Origin: Diphasiastrum complanatum
Taxonomy: Eukaryota > Streptophyta > Lycopodiopsida > Lycopodiales > Lycopodiaceae
Direction of reading: 5' to 3'
Length of the DNA: 64,000 nucleotides
Assembly: GCA_029204225.1 (NCBI GenBank)
Contig: CM055096.1
Coordinates: forward strand, 43,633,967 to 43,697,966
The notes below the pieces were generated by a model, which was given only the letters and a program-made list of their open reading frames with translations, searched no databases and had not been told where the DNA came from. Positions 33,030 to 45,407 of the stretch are shown in pieces (positions within the stretch are counted from its first letter, which is position 1; each line of letters starts with the position of its first letter). The position numbers and the translations under genes were made by a program.

Positions 33030-33520
33030 CTTAAAAAGAAGCAAGGGCAGTCTTGAATTCTTTGTTATTTCTATCTAACCAAATGTTCGAAAGGGTAGTA
33101 ACTCTAATACATTGCCAGTAAACATTAATAGTTGTATCCTCAAAAGTAATGTCATTAAGCAGTAGATTATAGTGGCTGAACCTCATGAATCTGAACGTGC
33201 AATAAAAAGATCAGCCACTAATTTCCATCGTGAGGCATAGCAATGCTTCTTGGTTTCCAAGGGGAGGCTCGAACCTAAGACCAAAGAAACTTTGGATGTC
33301 AAGCTAACCAACTAAGCCAACCCCATTGGTTGAGGCATAGCAATGAAAAAACAAATGTGTTATATCCTCGTCTAATGTTTTGCACTTAGAGTAGACACGC
33401 AACACGTTACCCCTATAATTGGCACTAACAGGGAGAGAAAGTTGGAGAATTCTGAGTGAGAAGATATTTTGCATTGTGGCTATGCTCCATTGTTACCAAG
33501 TTGGAGACAATGGTTACGCA
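33030..33520 (-). pseudogene. Plant LINE remnant: zf-RVT domain
   Basis: The minus strand encodes WSIATMQNIF, ILQLSLPVSANYRG, then a C..C...DEDITHLFFHC block, which is the zinc-binding zf-RVT domain after the RT in plant L1-type LINEs. The frame is cut after FFHCYAS by the 85-bp tRNA-like insertion and continues beyond it with WKLVADLFIARSDS. RT and endonuclease are not present nearby. Confidence 0.6.
33231..33345 (-). mobile_element. 85-bp tRNA-like (SINE-like) insertion with perfect 15-bp target duplications
   Basis: The insert 33246-33330 is flanked on both sides by TGAGGCATAGCAATG (33231-33245 and 33331-33345). On the minus strand it holds a pol III A box TGGCTTAGTTGG (33319-33308) and B box GGTTCGAGCC (33275-33266), spaced as in a tRNA gene. 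CCAATGGGG near its start can pair with CCCCTTGG near its end, with one bulge, and CCAAAG/CTTTGG can form a central stem. It interrupts the LINE remnant. It may be a degenerate tRNA retrocopy or a very short SINE. Confidence 0.7.
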
Positions 33521-34227
33521 CTTAACCCAAGACATTCTTGTAAAATAGACATTGTTGACGACAGTAAATGATTTTTCATTGTTAACTCAAAATTAAATGC
33601 AAACAATCCACATCTTGAAGATTTATATCATTACTTGGCTAACTTTTTACTAAACAATATCTTTTGTCTTGGATCTAATTGCAACATTTCTGACTCATGC
33701 CTTTGTAAGAAAACATTGGTTGAAGTGGTTCGCATTCATGTTGTGAAAGATTCAACTAGTTTAGTCATATTTGCTACATTTCTATATTTGGCAAATTGAG
33801 GCCAACTTTATATTAGACTTGGAATTTGACTTTTCAAAGTTCATTAGTCTAAATTTCATTTGAATAAACACTTTTTGAAAGTGTGGGAAAGTTAAAAGTC
33901 GAGTTTGAGTAGATTCAAATTTGAATGTTGGGTACTTTGAATCTAGAAGCAAAAATAGTAGATTTAGCATTTTGGTGGGAAAGCCAAGTGGCCAAATAGG
34001 GTTTAGACCTACTATAAAAGGATGTAACTCGTGGGGAGACATATCTTCTCTCTTCTCTATCTCATTTCATGCTTATACATGGTTCTCTTGGGTTCTACTA
34101 TCCATTGGTACATTATACTTGTGATTGCTTGCAATTCTATGTACATTTGCTATTTTTGGATCCACACGTGTGAAATACAGTAGCTTGATGGTTTTGTACG
34201 GACAACAACAATACTTTGTGATTAGGT

Positions 34228-34376
34228 TCATGTTTGATCAAGTTATATTAGATTTGCATCTGATTCATAGAGTAGATACTGATTTTTCTATATTGGCAGG
34301 GTTGTTGATTTGTTCTCTTTCTAAACCCAAGATCAGTTTATGGATTTGGATCATCATTGATATGAATTCTTTGACA
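34228..34376 (+). repeat. LTR end of an older copia family, copy 1
   Basis: About 149 bases matching 38443-38592, including GGATTTGGATCATCATTGAT, ending in GACA. No primer site follows, so it is either the end of a 3' LTR or a solo LTR. The upstream part (33780-34227) probably belongs to the same LTR, with a TATAAAAGG at about 34013. Confidence 0.5.
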
Positions 34377-34493
34377 TTGCTCAATATAAAGTTAAGCATC
34401 TTAGCAATCCAAAATAGATTATATTCAACATTTTATCAAACTAAAAGTAAAATGAGGCTATATACATTAATTTCACTAACATTACCAGACCAC

Positions 34494-34741
34494 TGTTGCA
34501 AAATTTTCACAAAACAAAAGTATTCGGATGGAGTTCGGATTTAACTGCTGGTCACTGCCAGCTGCATCAATCCTACAGTCCTCCAGAATGTAGACAGAAA
34601 CTATTGTACTACGTTAAAGATTAATATAGCATTCAACAAGATCAAACCAAATTGCGGAATTAAATAAACAAGCAAAATAGACACACAAATAACAGCAGAA
34701 TGATTTTCATTCGAGATCAGACATAAAAAGAATGACATGTG
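34494..34741 (-). repeat. Truncated 3' LTR of the deleted copia element
   Basis: It matches 37315-37562 with scattered differences (about 10%), which indicates an older insertion than the copia at 9307-15221. Confidence 0.85.
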
Positions 34742-36107
34742 CGCTTGGACATTCAATTGCTTCCTCAAAAGTTTGTGGCTCGTCACTGAATCCACAAAAC
34801 TCTTCTGATGTAGAAGCTGAGCTGTCTGGCACGTATCTTGCTGGCGCTCTTCGCGATCTTGTCGACCTTCTAGGAGATCCTCCTGAGACAGCAATGCCTT
34901 TGCCTTTGTCTGCTCTGCTAGGTCCGAAACCAATTTGGTTTACAAGAACTGTAGCAGTAGGCTGCCTCTCAAACCTTTCGTCTTCGGATTCGTCACTCGA
35001 ATGGGAAGCAACTCAAAAATCTTCATTTTCGTGTTCGTCTTTTGCTCCTCTATCACTGGTGGTAGGTCATAGTACTGTCTTTCCATGACTTCATAGTTGA
35101 TAGGATCGTCATTGGCTATTGTCTTGCTCTCATCAAATCTGACATCTCTCACTGTTTTCATAGTGTTTATGTCTGGCATGTAGACTCTGTAGTATGACGA
35201 GTTGTTGTCATAACCTACCAAAAATCTCTGCTCGGCTTTCTCATTAAGCTTCTTTCAAAGCTTATCAGGAATATGTGCATAAGCTGCACAGCCAAATATT
35301 CTAACGTGAGACAAGTTGCTCTTTCTACCCCACCATAATTTGTGTGGTGTCGTGTGAGGGACACCAGACTTCCCTGTCCTGTTCTGGATGTATGCGGCTG
35401 TAGCTACTACTTCAGCCCACAGTACTCTTGGAGCTTTTGAGTAGGCCATCATGCATCTGCCAGCTTCCATCAGGGTCCTATTCTTTCTTTCTGCAACACC
35501 ATTGTGCTGTGGTGTGTAGGCTGCAGTCCTCCTGTGAATGATGCCTCGATCATTACAGAAGTCAGTGAAGCAATTCGAGATGTATTCGCCACCTCGATCT
35601 ATCCTGATCTGCTTCATTTTGTTGCCTGTGCATCTCTCTGTCCAATTCACATCTTCTGTGAATTTATCAAGTGTTTCAGATTTATTCTAAATAAAGTACA
35701 CTCTGGCATATTTGCTATAGTCATCAGTGAAGGTTATATAATATTTTGAGCCTCCTACTGAGATCACGTTGAAAGGCCCACAGATGTCATGATGCACTAA
35801 CTCTAGGGCGTACCTTCAGGTGATATAGATTATCTTTTTTTCTGCCTTGAGCGATCAGGGTCCTGGAACTGGCATCAACCACGTTGCATGCTTCGTCATA
35901 AAACGTCACACGCATCCCTGCATCAGTTATTCTTATCACAGAAAGCAAATCTTGCTACAGTGTAGGCACGAACAGAACGTCTTCGAGTCATCTGTCTCTA
36001 CCATTGGTGTTGAGCCACAGTGAACCAATACCGTTCACTTGATGTTTGGATCCATCTCCAAAAACTATGAATCTTGAGGGATCAGCACTTTTGAAATTTG
36101 ACATTAT
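34742..36107 (-). pseudogene. Copia pol remnant: integrase and start of RT
   Basis: Minus-strand pieces: an integrase piece (35650 to 35255) with IRIDRGGEYIS, then YTPQHNGVAERKNRT and a C-terminal block GRKSNLSHVRIFG, a linker (35221 to 34940), and DEPQTFEEAIECP at the RT N-terminus, where the reading ends at the LTR junction. Stops and shifts separate the pieces. The integrase zinc finger and first Asp lie in the decayed stretch 35650-36107. Confidence 0.75.
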
Positions 36108-37202
36108 TCATCTTGATGTCACAAAGTGCGAGGTGGCTCCTAAATCTAGGATCACCTCATGTGTGTCAGATGTTGATGCTGAACACAGGTCTTCACAAAT
36201 GTAGGCGGTCGAACAATTTCTATTCGATCTTTCTTCACCCATTTTTGAGCTCTCAGGCTCCTCGACATAGGATGAACTGTTGCTGTTCTCCTGTCTATTA
36301 TGTGTTGATTTGTTCCTTGGGTTCAGGCAACAATCCATGGCTGCATGACCCTTCTTGTGGCAATGGATACATTCAATTTTTGGATTGAGCCAACAGGTAT
36401 CAACTGTGTTCCCATCTCTTCTGCATCTCACACAAGTCTTCATTTCTCCACCTTGATGTTTCGACCTCCCTTTGCTCTTCCAGTTTCCTTTGCTGGTCCC
36501 CTCTGCTTGCTGATCATGATCATGCCTTTGAATCGACTCCCTCTTAGGCTTAAATTGTTTTCTGAATTTTTCTTTGCTGTCGTAGAGGGCCTGGTCAGAA
36601 CCATCCTTATGATCAAGGTGCTCTCTATCCTCGACTTCCTCTCTAATCTCAACAATCGCCTTTTTGAGGTTCATGGTAGGATCTTTCGCGAGCAGGGTTT
36701 TGGTTGTCTGGAAAGATCTGGGTAAGGTTCTTAACAGGTAAGTGAGCTGCTTCTCAGTTGACAATGCATTCTCTAATCCAAAGTTGTGTAGTGACAAGAA
36801 CAGATCCTTCATCTTCCTTACAAAAGAAGTGAGATCTTTGCCATCCCAATGTAAATTCATCAGCTGATCTTCCAGCATCATTATTTGACTTTTTGATTTC
36901 GTCTGAAATATCGTGAGCAGTGCATCCCACATCTCCTTTGCTTTGGAGAGTGTAGCCAGGTCAAGTGTGAGACTATCTTCGATGGATGAGGATAGCAAGG
37001 CTACTGCCTTGTCATTTTTCTCCCTCCACTCGCGTAGCTCCTTGTTTGATGTCGTAGGCATCTCCTCTGTGCCATCCACCCAGGGGAATAACCCTCCGCC
37101 CTTGAGTATCAGTGATGTCTTAACTTTTCAGGCTAGAAAGTTAGATCTTGAAGAATCAAGAATTGTGCAGATCTTGCTCTGTATGCTGCTGCTTGAAGCC
37201 AT
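36108..37202 (-). pseudogene. Copia gag and protease start, with premature stop
   Basis: The gag begins at the Met at 37202 and reads NFLA, then TGA at 37130-37128 where copia gags usually have Trp (LAWKVK), then continues in the same frame to 36108. It includes the gag core, a CIHCHKKGHAAMDC zinc knuckle, and the protease start LDLGATSHF, in which Leu replaces the usual Ser of DSG. The stop is a TGG to TGA change by inference. Confidence 0.8.
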
Positions 37203-37314
37203 TGCCTCTGAAGTACGGTCTCATATTGGTGGTTGTTTTGTCTGAATGCTTGGCCTCCTGATAGCTTTCTTGGCTACGTCAGACTATGATAAGATAGGTA
37301 AACTTTGATACCAC

Positions 37315-38233
37315 TGTTGCAAAATTTTTGCGAAACAAAAGTATTCGGATGGAGTTGGATTTGATTCCTGGTCACTGCCAGCTGCATCAATCCTACAGTC
37401 CTCCAAAATGTAGACAGAAACTACTATACTATATTAAAGATTAATATAGCATTCAAGAAGATCGAACCAAATTGCGGAAATAAATAAACAAGTAAAACAG
37501 ACACACGAATAACAGCAGAATGATTTTCATTCGAGGTCAGACATGAAAAGAATGACATTTGCGCAACGGCTACAAAATCATCTATTGATTTTTTGATACT
37601 TCAAGCACTACATGCAGAACCACGCAATGCATTGGCGTGAGAGAAATACAGTTCTCTCACGAGCAATGTCTCGCTTACTAGCGGACTTGTTGGATCTCTG
37701 TGGATCCTGCTTGCAGAAACTTGTCTCGCACGCAGGCGGACTTCTGTTCTGTATATTTTCGTCTTGATTGCTTACTATCATCAGACTACTTCATCTTCAC
37801 TATTTATCAGTGTTCACCAGAAGGGTATATAGTCGCGTCGTGTAGCTGCTATATTAGAGTAAATAACACCTACAACTAATCCGGAATTATAAGAGTGGCT
37901 GATTAACCATGACCTAGAGTGTATATGCTGACGTCATGCTATCAGATCATATATCTGTACTTCTGGGTACTTGCATGATCTTGCTGGTCCTTTTTGGAGC
38001 GTGAGGACAGAAAGAGGGTGTCGCGATCATTTTTCTTTCTCGTCGTCTGACTTTCTCCTGCTGTACCACAAAATGTTCTCTTTCGCGAATCTTTCGCGTT
38101 CGTGTCTTCTCGTTAGGATGTTCGCGAACATTTTCGCTTTGTGCCATTTGACTTTCGTGTTTGCGAACATTTTCGTCAAGCAAAGAGTTGAGAGCTAGCA
38201 AAGCTTTGTAAATAGAAATGTTTTTTTTCTTCA
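37315..38233 (-). repeat. 5' LTR of the deleted copia element
   Basis: 919 bp, from TGAAGAAA on the minus strand to TTGCAACA. Its last base is one base from the primer site. Confidence 0.85.
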
Positions 38234-38238
38234 ACCAC

Positions 38239-38604
38239 TAAGCTTCCAAGTCTTTTTTTGGAACAGAAATAAATTTCTCAATTTTTGTTTTGCACAAGGG
38301 ATACAAGTTTAGTCTGTTGTGGAATAGTTGAGGATTCAATTGTTGTCTTTGAAATTCTTGGTCTCAATGGCTAATAAAATTTTCAGATGAGTTTGCATCT
38401 CCCAAGTTAAGCAAATTTAATTTTTGCTCTTTAAAAAAAATTTCATGTTTGATCAAGTTCTATTAGAGTTTTCATCTCATTCATAGAGTAGATGCTAATG
38501 TTTCTACATTGGCAAGATTGTTGATTTGTTTTCTTTTTAAACCCAAGATCAGATTATGGATTTGGATCATCATTGATATGAATTATTTCACATGGTATTA
38601 GAGC
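38239..38604 (+). repeat. LTR end and primer site of another copia element
   Basis: The end of an LTR (matching 34228-34376 over 38443-38592) is followed directly by TGGTATTAGAGC (38593-38604), a primer site of the initiator-Met type with one change. This is therefore the 5' end of a plus-strand copia element. Confidence 0.6.
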
Positions 38605-39193
38605 TTGTGTTTCAGGTTATGAAGGACAAAATCATATCTATCAATGATTTGGTGAAGATATCAAGGCTAGAGCATGGTAGAGAGGATTCTACACCAAAAT
38701 CGAGTTTCTTGCATTTGTAGATTGGATCTTTTGTAGATCAAAACCCTATATAGGTTTATAAACTTGATCAATTCCAATTTTTGAGTTCACATGTTGGATT
38801 TGGCCGATTTTTGGATCATTGGATTAGCCTAAGTGGTGGCTAATAGATTGCATATCAAGATTTTAAGCATTTGCATGTAGGTTTGGAATATTCAATTTTT
38901 TGTGATTTTGTCAAAACTCTAATTATGATTGGATCTCTAGACTGTGAGGTTTCTAGACTTCATTTGAGTGTGTTTCAATCTTAGGAAGTGACAAGAGTCA
39001 TTAGATTGATGATAGATCATAGGTTGATCAAGATTTCATGATTCTATGTGTTGATTTGCTTGGTATAAGTGCTAGAAGAGAATTATTGAGTAGTTTCAAA
39101 TCTTTGTGATTTCTTTTGAAAATATTTGCTGTTGTTCAAAGGAGTGCTTTGTGCATTGAAATAGGTTGAAAGAGACGATCAGGTCATTGCTAC

Positions 39194-39270
39194 ATGGCAA
39201 CATCAAGTGGAGTCATGTTGGAAGCCAATGATAGGCTTACCTCAAGTAACTATTCATTGTGGAAAGTGAG
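39194..39270 (+). pseudogene. Copia gag N-terminus, truncated
   Basis: ATG at 39194 starts MATSSGVMLEANDRL, then SSNYSLWKVR, the standard opening of a copia gag, about 600 bases after the primer site at 38593. Similarity stops near 39270 and the frame ends soon after, so the rest of the element has been lost or replaced. Confidence 0.7.
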
Positions 39271-42200
39271 GACTTTGCATGTGACTTCCCTACATGAATT
39301 GGACATGTGTAGATCATGTATACTGACTTGCATGTTTCATGCACTAATTGAATATTGCATGCATACACTCTAACTGAATTTGCATGTCATCTCAATATTT
39401 GCATGTCTACAAATCTAGATCTACCTAACTCAAACTCAACTTATCCTACAAGGTCATGTGCTCAATTTGTTAGATTTCTTATGCTCAGCCTTAAACAAAT
39501 CATTGAACTAATGAGCATCCTGAAAATAGTCGAAGGCCGACTACATGTTTTGGACCTTCGCATTTTTACCTTTGGGGTTTTTTTTTAGTGACAACCATTT
39601 TTAGGCACCTTCGTCTTTTTCGCATTTTTTGCACCTTCGCGAAAAGGAAACACCATGACCAAAGTCCAATTTCGACCTGTCCTAAACAATTTAAAGGCAC
39701 CTTCAGGTTTTTTGAGTTTCACAATAGTGGCAGACCGACGTCGCCAACTTATTATCAACTCTAAAAACAGCTAGACAGCTAAAATATCCAAAGGGTGGTT
39801 ACCAACTTTGGACATATACAAAGACTGGCGTAAATAGTATTCAATGCTTGTAAGATATTTTTGAAGACACTTGTAAATATATACTAGTTGAATCAAGCTA
39901 TTTAAGTGTCAATAAAAGTGTTAAGTTTGATCATTATCTGAGTTCTTTAGTAGCCAGCGTTATCACGCTCAACAAGCTGAAGTTATTACTTCAAGCCATT
40001 TGTACTCACTATTGATATTAATCAGAGTGCAATTTTTGTCTCACTATTGTATTATTCATTTGCGCAATTCTGTATGAATCATTCTTCTTGAATATCTCTG
40101 TTGCTAACTATTGCATTTCCAAGCAAATTATGAAAAAGAACCAGGGCAAGTTGGAGGAAGCAGATTTTGTGGGTGATACCAATCTCACTATTCATTAAGT
40201 CACAATACAATTTAATACATTGATCATATATGGATGATGTTTGAGAAGTAAATCTTTTTCCTAGAACCAATTGCTACATAGATGAAACACTTTGAATCTA
40301 GTCCCTTGGCTAGCTATTGGACGATGAATCCGAAAGTTTTGTTGTTCGTTACCGGATCCGTTTTTGTTCTTATAAGTCACATACTCTGAGATTGTTTTTA
40401 ATATATGGATGCCCATTCATGAGAGAGTGTGAAATACATGAACATCATTCATGGGCATATAGTGTTTGTCAAAGTATGACTGTAGCATGCAATGACATTG
40501 ATGATAGTTATCATAATGACATGCCTAATTATTATTGGGCAATCTGATCTCTTTTTTCTACTTTTAGGCTAATTTCAAATGTGTACTTTAATTTACGGGA
40601 TTTAGCCTAGTGTTGTTTGGGCTTTAGTGACTTTTGGAAACTAACTTTGTCTTCAGTTACTATTGGTTTTGGCTTTCCACTACTAGTGTCCCTTGGTTGT
40701 TTAGTACTAAAAACTAGAGAGTTGCTACTACCTATATATGAGAGAGTTTTCCTTCACATTTGTAAACTTCTTTTGTTATGTAGTACCATTGATCTACATA
40801 GAGTTGGAGGTTTTTCTCTATTAGTGTGTAATGGGTTTTTCTCTATTAGTGTGTAATGCTTTTTCTCAATGTTATGCTACTGATTTGTGTGATGAATGCA
40901 AAATTAGGTTTGTCAATTTTTCACAACAATAACCCTAGAATGATGGTCCATATCCTTTATAACATACCTATCTTTGTGAAGTTCTACTTTCAAGTATTGT
41001 TTTGTTCTTATGCCAACAAAAATTAGACTCTTTTTCATGCTTGGCATGTATTAGCGTATGCATCCTTTTCACTCTATTCAAAGGGGATAAAGTAGGTGAA
41101 CCACTGCTTATTATCAATCACATGTCTCATGCCACTTGAATCGATGTATCATCTCTAATAGTCCCTCACCATGTGATGTCAATGATGATAAAAACATATT
41201 TGCTTGATCACACTCCTTAGTTTCAGCAAGGTTGTTCGATTGTGTTACTTTTTCTTTTTAAATATTGGCCTATTCCTTCTTGTAATCTTTTGTCCATTGA
41301 CTTGGTTTCATAATTTTTCCTTCTCTTTTGTCTTTCTGAAATGCTTGCTTGACTAGTAGCTCCAATCTTTTGCCCCTTCTAGAATCTTTGTCATTGTTTG
41401 CTTGTTGTGATCGATGCTTGATCATCTGATGGTCTTTGATTGTTTTTAATGGCCTCATGCCTTTGCTCTCATTGCAACAAGATACCATGAAATTGTTCAA
41501 AATGTCGATAGCCACTCCCTAAAAACATATGCTAGAAATACTGCTCATTGTGGTTTGCACTAGCACCATGTCCTAAGTTTGCTCACCAACAACCGTAAAG
41601 TTGATATTGTAATACTTCAATTGTTGTGAGGAATCCATTCATTGTCTTGTATTCATTCATGTGCACACTATTCGGTTTTGTACACAAAAATAGTATTCAA
41701 GAGTAATTTGACATCTTTTATCGAGCTTTCAATGCATCCATGTCTACCTAGCCATTATTGCCTTGCTATTGTGGGTAATTACATGATCTTTCACAAACAA
41801 ATTCAACAAAAAATGTGTTTGCCCTTGTCAAAGGCCTTGATTTTCTAAGTTGGTAGTCAACGGGCTTCACTTCTCCCCTATTACCAATTTTTACAGTCTT
41901 TTATATTAATAAGAATATTTTTTATGTTTAATCTCTAGACTCTATAGTTGGATTTCCCTTCAAGCTTACAATTCCCCCCAACTACTAACTTGTACATACT
42001 GGCCATAACTTCCAATTTTGATGTGATTTAATTATGAAAAAACTTGCAACACAACAATAGATAGATGTATTATCTAATAGATACATCTATTCTAAACATG
42101 TGAGAGGTTAAAGCCATTTATTTGTCCAAATTTGTTCATATCGCATCCAAATCACCAAAAAAAAACCTTGTCAGATTGCTCTTGTTTTGTGCACTAGAAT

Positions 42201-43582
42201 GGTGAGAAAATGATCTCAATATTATTATTATTTTCTAAATGGAACAATCATTTTATTTCTCAACTCTACTGAAAAAGTTTTAAGGTATTTAAATTCTTGA
42301 ATGGTGTGTTGTACATAAAGTATCTACATAAGACTGTGTGTGTGGTGATAGTTCCATGACCTTGCTAGGGCAATAATGGAGCTTAATGCCAGGTTGTAGT
42401 ATCTTCTACTTGAGATAAAAGTGAAAAGCCTAGTTTCTTTTTTTTTATTTGGTTGCACCAGATAGAGGACGTTTAAAGAACAAACACATGCTAAAATTTT
42501 ATACTAACATAGCATGTCTCACTTTTGGAGGTTCATGACATTAGAGAAGTTGGTATTTAAATGTTTTATATCTACAAGGCAGATCTAGCAATTTCGAGAT
42601 GTGTTATAGTTCCACTTGAGAAATTAATATATTTTGAGACATTAACACTTGTTTGATCTACTTCAAAATATCTTAGTTGTGTTAGAAAACTCAAGAATCA
42701 CAGAGCCTTGCAATTTATAGCCAATTTGAAAACTAGTCACTGGCATATAATGCTAGAATCAAGACCCAAAAACTTAGCATATGGCATTGGTGATGTGATG
42801 AAACTCTTCGAACATAAGATCTAGGATCTATGTGAGTAGGTAACAAAATCACATGTTTGCAAGACTAATAAGATAGCTATGGTGTTATTGAAAATAAGTG
42901 AGGATTTGAATAGTCATATCTATCACTATGCACATATAGGAGTTTTCAACCAAAACAATGTCATGCTATTTCACACCCACCTTTGTAAACAACATTTTTC
43001 TAGAATAGCTTGATGTGCATGCACATCATAATGCATGTATCACTATATCAAAGTAATGGCTCATTACTTTCAGTCGTTAAATATTCCTATCAAGAATGTT
43101 TTATGAAAGAAATTTTTGAAATTCTTTCTAGTTAGTGTTATATACATTCTCAAAATGGCGAACAAAATGTAGTTTTTGGTGTTACATAGCTTTAGTACAA
43201 CACTAGTGCTACCTCATTTCCGATATGTATTTAACTAAAGAAGTTGAAATTTTGTTATTTTTAAGGCCATATCACAAAATCTATGGCAAGATTGAGGACT
43301 CTAGTTGAAGTCAATGTACATGAAAGCATCTTCTTATTGTGGTTATTTAATAACATGATTGGAGTGGTCTATACAATAAATGTGTAGAAAAATGTGATAT
43401 AATCATATATCATTAAAAATTTATGCTTATTATAATATAATATATTGAATATAAGGTTCATACATGTGATTGATGGATCTTTTATAGATCACATATAATA
43501 CTTTGAGTTATTAAACATTGAGTACTACGTGTTATGATGTGATGCCATGCATCATGGTCTATATCATGTCTTGTGATCCAAA
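39271..43582. other. Long AT-rich stretch without a recognised gene
   Basis: No supported coding region. Notable points: ACCTTCG words at about 39557, 39607 and 39644, a 24-bp tandem duplication (TTTTTCTCTATTAGTGTGTAAT twice, 40811-40858), and short accidental open frames. It probably consists of decayed transposons and host spacer. Confidence 0.5.
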
Positions 43583-44055
43583 TATTTTGTTGAAAATGTC
43601 TAGATGCAAAGACACATAAACACAAGACAATGTTGTTCTTGTAATAATGACGATCAAAATATTGTAGCCTTGAGCCACATCAATATTGCAATATGAATAC
43701 CTAACAACAACCTGCTTGATATTCTCTTTATTTTTATTTTTATTTGAGATTATTTAACATTCTCAAAAAGAGATGTGATATGTAATCTTATTTCATATCC
43801 AAGAAATTAGATTTTTAGACATTTTGTTGAACATGTCTAGATGCAAAGACTCATAAATACAAGACAACATTGTTCTTGTAATAATGATGATTAAAATATA
43901 TTAATGTTGAGTCACATCAATATTGCAATATAAATAATCAACAATCTAATTGATATTTTCGTTAATTGTAGTTTTCTTTTAGAGTAAACATTCTCAACAA
44001 AGAGCAAAGACATATAATCTTATTTCATATCCAAGAAAAAATCAGATTCTTTTAT
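43583..44055. repeat. 238-bp direct tandem duplication
   Basis: Units 43583-43820 and 43821-44055 both begin ATTTTGTTGAA(A/C)ATGTCTAG and both end in TTTCATATCCAAGAA. Identity is roughly 80% by eye. Confidence 0.75.
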
Positions 44056-44307
44056 GAATCTCCTTGTTGTCTACTTTTAGGAAGGCCACATAACAAGTGA
44101 AAGATTCCATTTTGATTATCATTTGGTGGCTCAAGCCATTTTTTGTGGTCAAAGTTACAAACATGATCCTGCTAAGTCATTTTCTATCCCATGTCACTTT
44201 TGTTAAAAGTAAAACTTTGGTTAGCTACAGTTACTTAGATTGAACTAAGTCAGTTTAGGATTATAGTTGGACTTGTTGAACAAGTGAAACCATATAATAT
44301 ATTTCTA

Positions 44308-44396
44308 CTCACTAAAGCCTTGCCAAAGGCTTCATTCATTAAGTTAAGATCAACTTTAGGAGTTGTAGATAGATGTATCATGTAAAAATTGAGGAG
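44308..44396 (+). pseudogene. C-terminus of a copia polyprotein and polypurine tract
   Basis: The plus strand encodes LTKALPKASFIKLRSTLGVV and a stop at 44383-44385, which is the C-terminus of a copia RNase H region. ATTGAGGAG (44388-44396) then serves as polypurine tract just before the LTR. Upstream pol is too decayed to follow. Confidence 0.75.
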
Positions 44397-45057
44397 TGTT
44401 AGAATTTAGCAATTTTCACATGGTTTTTTTTATGTATTTGACATCTATGTGGATCCACAGGGGTGAGGACCTGTCCACACATGTGAAATGACACTTGTAA
44501 TATTCAGATCCATTTTGATTAGCTTTCATTTGAGTCAAATATGACATCTCCTAAATTATAGGAGTTAGGTCCTAGATTGTAGAAATCTAGAAGGTCAACA
44601 CAAATCACCAATGGATGATGTGGAAAACTTGATAGATCTTATCCAAAGTGGATATGGATGAGTACAATGAGTTGTCCCGTTGGATGCTGCTTAGAGAGAG
44701 ATTATGGTGATTGTGTACTTGATCCATGATGGATCCATTGTAAGCCTAATGATGAGAAACATTGGTTTGTGAAGCAATCTTGGTGTTTTCACTCTCTTTA
44801 GCACTTTCTTTGTGAATGAATGCTTAGTAAATCATAATTAAACTATTTCTCTGTTATCAGGTCGTACAATAGCTATACCTCACATGCGTGAAACCGTGGA
44901 TCATCATTTCTTGATTGTTCTTGCTTGGAATCAATAATTGTCAACTAGAAGCTTGATTTGGAAGCTACTCTTGATATAGATCAAGATCCCAAGCTACCAA
45001 TCACTCTTTATGATCATTTGTAGATCTAATTAAGTCCTTAAACTCTAAAATTTGACA
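44397..45057 (+). repeat. Copia LTR flanked by a polypurine tract and a primer site
   Basis: The 661-bp LTR starts TGTTAGAATTTAGC and ends TTTGACA. A polypurine tract precedes it (3' LTR property) and a primer site follows it (5' LTR property). It is thus shared by an element ending on its left and one starting on its right. Confidence 0.75.
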
Positions 45058-45070
45058 TGGTATCAAGGCC
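45058..45070 (+). other. Primer binding site after the shared LTR
   Basis: TGGTATCAAGGCC directly follows the CA end of the LTR. It is a variant of the initiator-Met primer site. Confidence 0.75.
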
Positions 45071-45407
45071 AAGTCAAAGAGCTTAGTTGATGATCCAAAT
45101 ATCTTCATTTTGGTGAAAGCATTGGTGCTAGATCCATTTTGAAGGAGGGCGACCTTTACTAATAGTTTACTTGTGATGTTGAGGTTCATATTAGTGTGTA
45201 AAGTTCAGATGTACTTCTCACACGTGTGAGAGGCTTCTGGAGTTGTACTTTCACCAAAACTTTGTGTTTTTTCAATATTTGAGCTTCAAAACAAGTTGTG
45301 AAGAGTGAAACAAGTGATGTGCTTGTAAAAATCTATTGTTTCCATTATAGATTTGATGTTGAATGGTGTTGTTAACTCTTCCACTAGATCTGCAAAAGCA
45401 TTAGATC

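Larger units (their letters stand above)
34489..38238 (-). mobile_element. Copia retrotransposon with intact 5-bp target duplication but large internal deletion
   Basis: The element spans 34494-38233 on the minus strand, flanked by ACCAC at 34489-34493 and 38234-38238. The 5' LTR (37315-38233, 919 bp) is complete with TG..CA ends. A primer site TGGTATCAAAG lies at 37303-37313. At the other end only 248 bp of LTR remain (34494-34741). The deletion removed most of RT, all of RNase H, and two thirds of the 3' LTR. It cannot move by itself. Confidence 0.85.

Noticed and set aside
34125-34544. 139-residue open frame
   Set aside because: It overlaps an LTR end shared with 38443-38592 and shows no similarity to a protein family.
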